DNA from: M3007 sp041741155
Lineage (GTDB): Bacteria; Bacteroidota; Bacteroidia; Chitinophagales; Saprospiraceae
Reading direction: 5' to 3'
Assembly (NCBI GenBank): GCA_041741155.1
Contig: JBGSKO010000151.1
Span: 74,218 to 138,217 of the forward strand
Length of the DNA: 64,000 bases
Under the pieces are notes generated by a model. The model was given only the letters and a program-made list of their open reading frames with translations, was not told the DNA's origin and made no database searches. Each line of letters begins with the position of its first letter. Position 1 is the first letter of the stretch. The translations under genes were made by a program, and so were the position numbers. This document shows, in pieces, positions 49,248-57,938 of this stretch.

Positions 49248-52200
49248 ATGAAACATTTCTACCTCTTGCTGACCTGTCTGTTGATGGGCATCTCTGCGTC
49301 GTTATTTGCTCAACCATGTCCGCCGCCGGGTTTTCCCGATGCAGGAAACAACTGTGTACAAGCGCCGATCCTTTGCGAAAATCTGGATGGTTACTGCAAC
49401 GAGATCAATAACAACAATTCCCCGCAAAGTTTCCCGGGCTGCCCCGGCTGGCAGTTGAACAACGACGAATGGTTTGCATTTTTTGCCGGCACCACCAGCA
49501 TTTCCATTCAGGTGACGCCCAGCAACTGTTCGCCAGGGCCACAAATGGGTTTGCAGGCCGGTATTTATGCCGGTTGCGGTCCTCCCTGGCAGCCGATGGA
49601 TTTGCAGTGCTCTTGCACGCAAAACCCGTTTATTCTGGAATCGAACAATTTTGTTGTCGGCCAGGTCTATTATTTCGTGATAGATGGCTGTGGCGGCAAT
49701 GTATGCGACTACTCTATAGATGTATTGTCTGGCTCCACGGTAGGCGTACCCCCGGCTGATCCTGGTCCAATCACCGGTCCAACGCCGGTGTGTCAGTCCA
49801 GTACTTCCCCATATAGCGTAGCGCCGGTAGTTGCCGCCACGATTTATACCTGGACGCTCAATCCCCCAAGCGCCGGTACAATCACAGGGCAAGGAACCCG
49901 AAACATCAATGTAAACTGGTCGGCCAACTACAGCGGCCCGGTTGAACTGTGTATGCAGGTTTCCAATTTGTGTTACTCCAATCCGGACACCGTCTGCTAC
50001 ACTATTGATGTCATTCCGCGGCCAACAGCAATGATTTCCGGTAGCGGTATTATTTGTGCCAACGACCCCAGTCCACCCCCGGTTGACCTCACGGTGAATT
50101 TTACGGGTGATGGTCCCTGGACGTTTGTCTATCGCATCAATGGCGCGGCACAACCGCCTATTACTACCAGTGACAATCCATATATTATACAGGCCACACT
50201 ACCAGGCACCTACACCCTGCAGAGTGTCACTACTGTGGCGGGCAACTGTACCGGCACCGTATCCGGATCATCTCAGGTAACTTCAATCAACCTGAATGCC
50301 CAGGCGGTAGCGACGAATGAGGAATGTGGCGACGGCACCGGCGGCGTCAACGTTACCGCCGGCGGCGGTACCCCCCCCTATATGTTTGAATGGTCCAACG
50401 GCGCAACAACCGAAGACTTGGTCAATCTCAACGCCGGCGATTTCACCGTCACAATCACCGATGCCAACGGCTGTACCGCTGTGCGGTCAGTTACTGTGGC
50501 AGACGACCAGATCTCCATCACGATCAATGGCAACGTTCAGCCCAATACCACTTGTATCGGTGGCAACGGCAGCATTACGACGAGTGTAGCGCCGCAAGGC
50601 ACCTACGACTACGAATGGTCCAACGGCGCAACAACTTCCAGCCTCGTCAACCTGGAACCCGGAACGTACACCCTCACCGTTACTACCGGTGTCACGTGTA
50701 CCGCTACGGCCGAATTTACCATAGACGACGAACCCAACGAGCCAAACGTGTCCGGCGCCCCAACTCCGAGCACTTGCGACCTTGAAAACGGGAATATTAA
50801 CCTGAGCGTTTCCGGCGGCGTGACGCCGTATGTTTTCGAGTGGTCCAATGGCGCTACCTCGGAAGACATTACCAATATTCCCGCCGGTTCCTACGCCGTC
50901 ACGGTTACCGGCGCCAACGGCTGCTCCAGTACGGCAGAATTTACCGTGGATAATAATAATCCACCGTTTAATGTGAATGCCAACGTGGTGTCCAATACCA
51001 CCTGTATCGGTGGCAACGGCAGCATCACGCTCTCTGTGTCGCCACAGGGGACCTATACCTACCTCTGGAATACCGGGGCAACAACTCCGAACCTCAGCAA
51101 CCTGGCGCCCGATACCTATACCGTAACCGTGAGCGCCGGTGGTTCCTGCACCGAAACGTTGGAATTTACGGTACCGGATGAACCGCTCGAACCCAGCATC
51201 AACGCCACGCCTACCGAATCTACGTGTGAACTGAGTAACGGCAGCATCAACCTGTCTGTATCCGGCGGGGTAGCGCCATACACGTTCCTGTGGTCCACCG
51301 GCGCTACTACGCAAAACCTGGCCAACCTGCCCGCCGGCAGCTATGCAGTCACCGTTACCGGCGCCAACGGCTGCACCAATACGGCGGACATAGACGTGAC
51401 CAACGATAACCCGCCGATTGATGTGGACGCCAATATCCTGTCCAACACAACCTGCATCGGCGGCAATGGCAGCATCACGCTCTCCGTTTCGCCTCAGGGC
51501 AACTATACATACACCTGGAATACCGGCGCCACCACACCCAACATTACCAACCTGCCCGCCGGCACCTACACCGTTACCGTGAGCGCGGGCGGCGCCTGTA
51601 CCGGAACAGCAGAGTTCGAAGTGCCTGAAGATCCCAACCCCCCTAATATCAACTGGAATACCGTCGAATCCACCTGCGAACTGAACAACGGGAGCATCAG
51701 CTTGAGCGTTTCCGGCGGGGTGCCGGCGTACACGTACCTGTGGTCCACCGGCGCTACCACGCAAAATCTCATCAATATTCCTACCGGGGCGTACGGCGTG
51801 ACGGTGACCGGCGCCAACGGCTGCTCCAGCACAGAGGACATTTTCCTGGATAACAACAATCCCCCGATTGACATTGGCGCCAATATAAACGACAACACAG
51901 CCTGTGTTGGCGGCAATGGCTCGATAACCCTGTTCGTCTCCCCGGCAAACCCGGCCTATACCTACCTGTGGTCCACCGGTGCTACAACATTGACCATCAG
52001 CAACCTGCCGGCCGGTTCCTATGACGTGACCGTCAATGGCGGCGGATCCTGTATTGAAACCGCTACGTTCGTTGTGTCCGATGACCCAAATTTACCAGAT
52101 CTGGCTTTTTCACAAATTGATCCCCGTTGCGGGCTAAGCAACGGCAGCGTAAACCTGACCGTTTTCGGCAGTGTACAACCGTACACCTACGCCTGGTCCA

Positions 52201-55200
52201 GTGGACAAACGACCCAGGACCTGAATAATGTCCCCGCGGGTACGTACATCGTGACCGTCACGGGCGCCAATGGCTGTACCGCCGAGGACTTCGTAACGCT
52301 GAACGACGAAGACGTGCCCATCTCTTTGGATGGTTTTGTTACGGATAAAACCTCCTGTTTGGTCAATAATGGCTCTATAGCGCTGAGCTATTCCCCCTCA
52401 AACCTCACCGTGTCCTGGTCCAATGGCAGCAACCAGCCAAACCTGAATAATTTGGCTCCGGGTACCTACTCGGTCACCGTAAGTGCAGGCGGCACGTGCA
52501 CTGAAACGGCAGAGTTCACGGTTTCCGATATTTCCGAAGTGCCCAATATTGTTGAGGAAGTTACCCCGGCGACCTGCGGATTTTCTAACGGGTCTATAGT
52601 TCTGGATATCTTCGACGGTATTCCGCCCTACACCTACAAATGGTCGCACGGACCTACCAGCCAAAACGTGAACAATCTTGCCGCTGGCAACTACGCCGTC
52701 ACAGTCACGACCTCGGTAGGCTGCACGTCTGTACTATTTATCAATGTGCCCGGTGAGTTGATAGATATCGAGATCATCGGCACTGTTTCAGACAACGTTT
52801 CCTGCACTACACCCAACGGTTACATAGATATTGACGTGTCGCCTGTAGCCCCGTACGGTTACGCGTGGTCGAACAACCGCTTTACTCAGGATATCTACGA
52901 CGTACCCGCCGGAATCTATACTGTGACGGTCACGCTCGGTATAGGCTGTAGCGCCGAAGCCACTTTTGAGATATTTAATAATACAAACCCGCCCAACCTG
53001 TCCACCTCTACCATGCCCGCTATCTGTGGCCAGTCTAATGGCTCGGCTACTGTGAGTGCGAGTGGCGGTTCTTCACCATACACCTATCTCTGGTCTCCCG
53101 GCGGCAATACCGCCACCATCAATAACTTAACGCCCGGCACCTACACGGTCACGGTTACCGATTTCTTCGGTTGTTCGGCCACCGCCACGGCTACGGTGAT
53201 CAACACGACCATTGCGGTGAACATCACCGGCACACCGACTGCTAACACCTCCTGCGCCACACCTAACGGCGCAGTAGATATCAACGCAACACCCGCAGCG
53301 ACGTACACTTATACCTGGTTCAATGGGCCAACCACGCAGGATATCGCCAATGTACCGCCCGGAACGTATAGCGTTACCGTTAGCGCAGGCGCGGGTTGTT
53401 CGGCTACGGCATCCTTTGTGGTGACAAACAACACCGCCGATCCGGTACCCAGCCCCGCTGTGACGCCTTCTATTTGCGGGCTGAGCAATGGTGCCATCAA
53501 CCTCAGCGTGAGCAACGGCATCGCACCGTATCAGTTCCTTTGGTCGAACATGGCCTCCACAGAAGATATCAACAATATCCTGGCGGGCATTTACACGGTG
53601 ACCATCACCGACGCCAACGGCTGCACGGCTATCAGCACGTCCACGGTGCCGAACGATGCTTCTACGTTTAGCCTGTCGGGAACCACCGTCGCGCTGACGA
53701 GCTGCGTTTCGCCCAATGGCATCATTGACCTGACGGTAACCCCTGCCGGGACGTACACCTACGTGTGGAGTACCGGTAACACCACACAAGACATAGCCCT
53801 CCTGCCCGACGGCACCTACACCGTGTCCGTAACCGAGCAGGGTGACTGTACGGCCTCCGCGTCGTTCATCGTAGCCAACGGCCTGACATTCCCCGCGCTC
53901 AACCAGACCATCACTCCGGAGCTTTGCGATTTGCAGGACGGGGCCATCAACCTCAGCGTCAGTGGCGGTGCAGCGCCGTTTTCTTTCTCGTGGGCGACCG
54001 GCCAGAACACCGAAGACCTGTCCAATATTCCCGACGGAAACTACGCCGTGACCGTTACGGGCGCCAATGGCTGCTCGGCTACTGCTACCGCTACGGTACC
54101 GGATAATTCGATCAATTTCTCCGTTGCCGGTATACCCACGGCTAATACCTCCTGTGTAGTCAATAACGGCGCTGTCAACCTGACGCTTTCGCCTGCGAAT
54201 CCGGGCGGCGGTCCGGGCTACTCCTTTGTCTGGTCGAACATGGCCACGACGGAAGACCTGAGCGGGCTTGCTCCGGGCGCCTTCACCGTCACGGTAAGTG
54301 CGGGCGGTTCATGTACCACAACCGCCAGCTACAACGTGGCCAACAATGCCCAACCGCCTTCCATTTCGGAAAACGTAGGTGCGGCACTGTGTGGCCAAAG
54401 CAGTGGTTTCGTTAACCTGACGGTCAGCGGCGGCGCTTCGCCCTATACCTTCCTGTGGTCGAACATGGCCGTCACGGAAGACCTCAACGGACTAACCTCG
54501 GGGACGTACACCGTAACCGTAACCGGCGCCAACGGCTGCACGGCCACCCGTACCTTCACCGTACAGGAAAACACCGTAACGCCTGACATTTCCGGTTTGC
54601 CTACGCCGAATACCTCTTGTGTGAGCAGCAACGGCAGCATCAACCTCAGCGTTTCGCCGGGCACCCTCGTGTACACGTACATTTGGTCGAGCGGCCAAAC
54701 CACGGCAAACATTTCCGGGTTGTCTCCCGGCGATTATACGGTGACGGTAAACGGCGGCGGCGCTTGTACCAACACGGCCACGTACACCGTAGGCAACAGC
54801 ACGGATGCCCCGCAAGTTGTTGAGGCTATTTCCGCAGCCCTCTGCGGCCAAAGCAGCGGCAGCATTGACCTGACCACTACGGGTGGCATTTCGCCTTACA
54901 CCTTCAAGTGGTCGAATATGGCTGCAATCGAAGACCTGAACGGCATTCCATCGGGCAGCTACACGGTGACCGTCACGGGCGCCAACGGCTGCAGCAACGC
55001 GGTAACGTTTGTGGTACCGGAAAACACCGTTGTACCGAATATACTCGGCACGGTGACCCCGGTCAGCTCCTGCATCGTGTCGAACGGCGCGATCGGCCTG
55101 AGCCTGACGCCAACCAACCTGACGTACACCTATTTGTGGTCGGGCGGCCAAACGACGCCCAATATCACCGATTTGCCGGTAGGCAGCTACACCGTGACCG

Positions 55201-57830
55201 TCAATGGCGGCGGCGCCTGTATTGCCACGGCTACCTTTGCGGTGAACAGTTCGACCGGCACGGTGATGCTTGCCGGCACCCCTACGAATATTCTTTGTTT
55301 TGGACAAAACACCGGCGCGATAGACCTGATGGTTGGCGGCGGCGCAGCGCCTTACACGTTCAACTGGTCGCCCGGTATTCCGGGCAATCCACAAAACCCG
55401 ACCAACCTGCTCGCCGGCACATACAACGTGACTGCGACCGATGCGGCAGGCTGCACGGCCGTTAGCACGGTTGTCATTGGCCAACCTGCGAGTGCCTTGC
55501 AACTGGCCTGTGCGCAGACCAACGAGGTGAGTTTCCCGGGCGCGGGCGACGGCGCGGCGGCAGTGACGATTTCGGGCGGCACAGCACCGTTTGCTGTTGT
55601 TTGGACGCCCGGTGGCAGCCAAACCAATGTGCCGACGGGCGTTTTCCCGATAAACAACCTCAACAACGGCAGTTTTGCTGTTGCCGTGACAGATGCCAAC
55701 GGATGCCCGGCCAATTGCAATTTCAATATCAACATCATCGCCTGCGAAACCAAGTTGGGTATCATGCAAGGCAACACGCTGTCGCTGTGCGGCGAAGGGT
55801 GCCTGTCGGCAAACTATAATCCGATCGGTGAATTTTTGGAGCCGGGCGACGTGTTGCAGTTTATCCTGCATGAGGGTTCGGGCACGCAGATCGTCAATGA
55901 AATCGGGCGCAGCAATGCACCTGAGTTTTGTTTCGACGCGGCTACAATGACCTACGGTACGACCTACTATATTTCGGCGGCAGCGGGCAATAACGACGGT
56001 ACAGGCAATGTGCTGCTGACCCACTATTGCACCGTGGTGTCTGCCGGTACGCCCATCATTTTCCAGCAAAAACCGGTATCCACCGCCTCGCAGCCCGGTC
56101 CGCTCAACTGTGCCGTATTGCAAGTGCCCATTACCGGAACTTCGGACATCTCCGGCAGCACGTTCCAATGGAGTACTGCTGCAGGCGGGCAGATCATCGG
56201 TAGCCCGGTGCAAGCGACGATCAACGCCGGCGCAGCGGGTACGTACACCCTGATCGTGAATGCCAATGGCTGTGCGGATACGACCGTCGTGCAGGTGCTG
56301 GATATTACCAACCAGCCACAAGCGACCATCGTGGCCAACCCGAACGGTATTCTGGACTGTGGCATTACGGAGATTATCCTGACGGGCGGTGTCGAAGGTT
56401 CTACGGACGCCAACTCGGTATGGTTGTACAACGGCGTGTCTTACGCTGTCGGCACCGTGCTGACAATCAGCGCGCCCGGCAACTACCAGTTTGTTATCCT
56501 GGACACCCTGACCCAATGCTCGGATTCGGCGCTGGTTCAGATTCAGGAAAATCTGAACTTCCCGCCGCTGTTCACCAATCCTGTATCTACGCTAAACTGC
56601 ATCAACGACGTCGTGACGTTGTCCGGCGGCTCGTCGTTCCCGAATATCCAGTTCACCTGGGCATTGGTGACGGGCACAGACACAACTATCGTGGGCACCG
56701 GCACCAGCATCACCGTTTCGACGCCCGGCAACTACCTTCTGATGGGCCTCGATCCCGGCAGTATGTGTACCAACGAAATCGGCATCCAGGTGCTTGGGGA
56801 CATCGTTTACCCGGTTGCCGACGCGGGCACACCGTTCAGCATTTACTGTTTTGGTGAAACCGCCCAACTCAACGGCACCGGCTCGTCCGGTCTGCCGGGG
56901 CTGCTTTTCCAGTGGACTGCCACCAGCGGCAATATCGCTGCGGGCGCAACTACTCCCACACCGACGATCAACCAGCCCGGCACGTACGCTTTGCTGGTGA
57001 CCAACCCGGGCAACGGTTGCACGGACACCGCCGAGGTGGTCATTGAGCCGGACGACCCGATCGCCACAGCGTTGGCCAAACATCCGCCCTGCGAAGGTGA
57101 CCGGGGTGCTATCGTGATTGATACCGTCATCGGCGCTGAACCGCCCGTGCGGTTTTCGATCAATGGCGGGCAAACATTCACGACATCGAACCTGTTCAAT
57201 AACCTCAGTCCGGGCGACTACACGGTATTCCTCGTGGATGCCAACGGCTGCTCGACCGAGGTGGATGTGACCATAAACGAGCCTCAGATCATCGAGATCA
57301 TACTCGACGCGCAGGCAGCGCTCAAACTCGGCGATACCTACCTGATCGAGGCGGAAGTGAACCTGCCGGCAACGGCGCTCGCTCAAATTCAGTGGACACC
57401 GGCAACGGGATTGAGTTGCGATACCTGCCTGATCACTGAGGTCACGCCGTTCATCAGTTCCATTTATCGCCTGACGGTAGTGACTACTGCCGGATGCCGC
57501 GACGACGCTGCCATCACATTGAATGTGGACCGCCGCCCGAACGTCTATATCCCGAACGTATTCAAGCCGGATATTGACGGCGAGAACTCAATTTTCCGGA
57601 TTTACGCCGACCAAACGGTGAAGCGGGTCAAGACTTTCCAGGTGTTTTCCCGCTGGGGCGAACGCGTGTACGAATATTACGATTTTGATCCGAACAGTCC
57701 AGCTTACGGCTGGGATGGCACATTCAACGGCCAGCCCCTGAACCCGGCGGTGTTTGCCTACTACGCGCTCATCGAATTGGTGGACGGGCAGGAGGTGTTG
57801 TTTGAAGGGGATGTGACGATTGTGCGGTAG
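49248..57830 (+). CDS. Giant SprB-repeat adhesin with gliding-motility type (T9SS type B) C-terminal domain
   Basis: The 2,860-residue protein has a signal peptide (YLLLTCLLMGISASLFAQ), an N-terminal region to ~345 with PKD/Ig-like domains, about 24 SprB-type repeats of 70-80 residues (residues ~347-2,165), several Ig/PKD-like domains and a C-terminal gliding-motility domain (PNVYIPNVFKPDIDGENSIF, FQVFSRWGERVYEY). Each repeat has the core YxWSNGATTxDLxNL and a Cys at each end (SxCxxxNG and GANGC or GGxC), likely a disulphide. The protein should be moved along the surface by the gliding machinery, as SprB is. A and B repeat types alternate strictly. Confidence 0.93.
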   Translation: MKHFYLLLTCLLMGISASLFAQPCPPPGFPDAGNNCVQAPILCENLDGYCNEINNNNSPQSFPGCPGWQLNNDEWFAFFAGTTSISIQVTPSNCSPGPQMGLQAGIYAGCGPPWQPMDLQCSCTQNPFILESNNFVVGQVYYFVIDGCGGNVCDYSIDVLSGSTVGVPPADPGPITGPTPVCQSSTSPYSVAPVVAATIYTWTLNPPSAGTITGQGTRNINVNWSANYSGPVELCMQVSNLCYSNPDTVCYTIDVIPRPTAMISGSGIICANDPSPPPVDLTVNFTGDGPWTFVYRINGAAQPPITTSDNPYIIQATLPGTYTLQSVTTVAGNCTGTVSGSSQVTSINLNAQAVATNEECGDGTGGVNVTAGGGTPPYMFEWSNGATTEDLVNLNAGDFTVTITDANGCTAVRSVTVADDQISITINGNVQPNTTCIGGNGSITTSVAPQGTYDYEWSNGATTSSLVNLEPGTYTLTVTTGVTCTATAEFTIDDEPNEPNVSGAPTPSTCDLENGNINLSVSGGVTPYVFEWSNGATSEDITNIPAGSYAVTVTGANGCSSTAEFTVDNNNPPFNVNANVVSNTTCIGGNGSITLSVSPQGTYTYLWNTGATTPNLSNLAPDTYTVTVSAGGSCTETLEFTVPDEPLEPSINATPTESTCELSNGSINLSVSGGVAPYTFLWSTGATTQNLANLPAGSYAVTVTGANGCTNTADIDVTNDNPPIDVDANILSNTTCIGGNGSITLSVSPQGNYTYTWNTGATTPNITNLPAGTYTVTVSAGGACTGTAEFEVPEDPNPPNINWNTVESTCELNNGSISLSVSGGVPAYTYLWSTGATTQNLINIPTGAYGVTVTGANGCSSTEDIFLDNNNPPIDIGANINDNTACVGGNGSITLFVSPANPAYTYLWSTGATTLTISNLPAGSYDVTVNGGGSCIETATFVVSDDPNLPDLAFSQIDPRCGLSNGSVNLTVFGSVQPYTYAWSSGQTTQDLNNVPAGTYIVTVTGANGCTAEDFVTLNDEDVPISLDGFVTDKTSCLVNNGSIALSYSPSNLTVSWSNGSNQPNLNNLAPGTYSVTVSAGGTCTETAEFTVSDISEVPNIVEEVTPATCGFSNGSIVLDIFDGIPPYTYKWSHGPTSQNVNNLAAGNYAVTVTTSVGCTSVLFINVPGELIDIEIIGTVSDNVSCTTPNGYIDIDVSPVAPYGYAWSNNRFTQDIYDVPAGIYTVTVTLGIGCSAEATFEIFNNTNPPNLSTSTMPAICGQSNGSATVSASGGSSPYTYLWSPGGNTATINNLTPGTYTVTVTDFFGCSATATATVINTTIAVNITGTPTANTSCATPNGAVDINATPAATYTYTWFNGPTTQDIANVPPGTYSVTVSAGAGCSATASFVVTNNTADPVPSPAVTPSICGLSNGAINLSVSNGIAPYQFLWSNMASTEDINNILAGIYTVTITDANGCTAISTSTVPNDASTFSLSGTTVALTSCVSPNGIIDLTVTPAGTYTYVWSTGNTTQDIALLPDGTYTVSVTEQGDCTASASFIVANGLTFPALNQTITPELCDLQDGAINLSVSGGAAPFSFSWATGQNTEDLSNIPDGNYAVTVTGANGCSATATATVPDNSINFSVAGIPTANTSCVVNNGAVNLTLSPANPGGGPGYSFVWSNMATTEDLSGLAPGAFTVTVSAGGSCTTTASYNVANNAQPPSISENVGAALCGQSSGFVNLTVSGGASPYTFLWSNMAVTEDLNGLTSGTYTVTVTGANGCTATRTFTVQENTVTPDISGLPTPNTSCVSSNGSINLSVSPGTLVYTYIWSSGQTTANISGLSPGDYTVTVNGGGACTNTATYTVGNSTDAPQVVEAISAALCGQSSGSIDLTTTGGISPYTFKWSNMAAIEDLNGIPSGSYTVTVTGANGCSNAVTFVVPENTVVPNILGTVTPVSSCIVSNGAIGLSLTPTNLTYTYLWSGGQTTPNITDLPVGSYTVTVNGGGACIATATFAVNSSTGTVMLAGTPTNILCFGQNTGAIDLMVGGGAAPYTFNWSPGIPGNPQNPTNLLAGTYNVTATDAAGCTAVSTVVIGQPASALQLACAQTNEVSFPGAGDGAAAVTISGGTAPFAVVWTPGGSQTNVPTGVFPINNLNNGSFAVAVTDANGCPANCNFNINIIACETKLGIMQGNTLSLCGEGCLSANYNPIGEFLEPGDVLQFILHEGSGTQIVNEIGRSNAPEFCFDAATMTYGTTYYISAAAGNNDGTGNVLLTHYCTVVSAGTPIIFQQKPVSTASQPGPLNCAVLQVPITGTSDISGSTFQWSTAAGGQIIGSPVQATINAGAAGTYTLIVNANGCADTTVVQVLDITNQPQATIVANPNGILDCGITEIILTGGVEGSTDANSVWLYNGVSYAVGTVLTISAPGNYQFVILDTLTQCSDSALVQIQENLNFPPLFTNPVSTLNCINDVVTLSGGSSFPNIQFTWALVTGTDTTIVGTGTSITVSTPGNYLLMGLDPGSMCTNEIGIQVLGDIVYPVADAGTPFSIYCFGETAQLNGTGSSGLPGLLFQWTATSGNIAAGATTPTPTINQPGTYALLVTNPGNGCTDTAEVVIEPDDPIATALAKHPPCEGDRGAIVIDTVIGAEPPVRFSINGGQTFTTSNLFNNLSPGDYTVFLVDANGCSTEVDVTINEPQIIEIILDAQAALKLGDTYLIEAEVNLPATALAQIQWTPATGLSCDTCLITEVTPFISSIYRLTVVTTAGCRDDAAITLNVDRRPNVYIPNVFKPDIDGENSIFRIYADQTVKRVKTFQVFSRWGERVYEYYDFDPNSPAYGWDGTFNGQPLNPAVFAYYALIELVDGQEVLFEGDVTIVR

Positions 57831-57869
57831 CAAGCGACACTGCAATCGAAATGATTTATATTTTGTGGC

Positions 57870-57900
57870 GTGGGCGGGGTTTGCCCCCGCCCACACTTTT
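57870..57900 (+). terminator. GC-rich hairpin terminator (REP-like)
   Basis: A 10-bp stem gtgggcgggg (57870-57879) pairs with ccccgcccac (57885-57894) over a 5-base loop, followed by a T run. It is about 40 bp after the adhesin stop. A near-identical hairpin recurs at 60926-60946. Confidence 0.75.
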
Positions 57901-57938
57901 TACCGCCCGATATTTTTTAATAAAACACCGCCAAACGA

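Noticed and set aside
54492..56516. Long open frame (about 674 codons) on the minus strand opposite the adhesin
   Set aside because: It is antisense to a strongly supported repeat protein, and its sequence is Arg/Gly-rich mirror sequence with no domain. The high-GC, repeated codons of the adhesin create it.
49248..57830. Possible CRISPR array or tandem DNA repeats
   Set aside because: The repetition is at protein level with diverged codons and a ~220-bp period; no short identical repeats with unique spacers exist.
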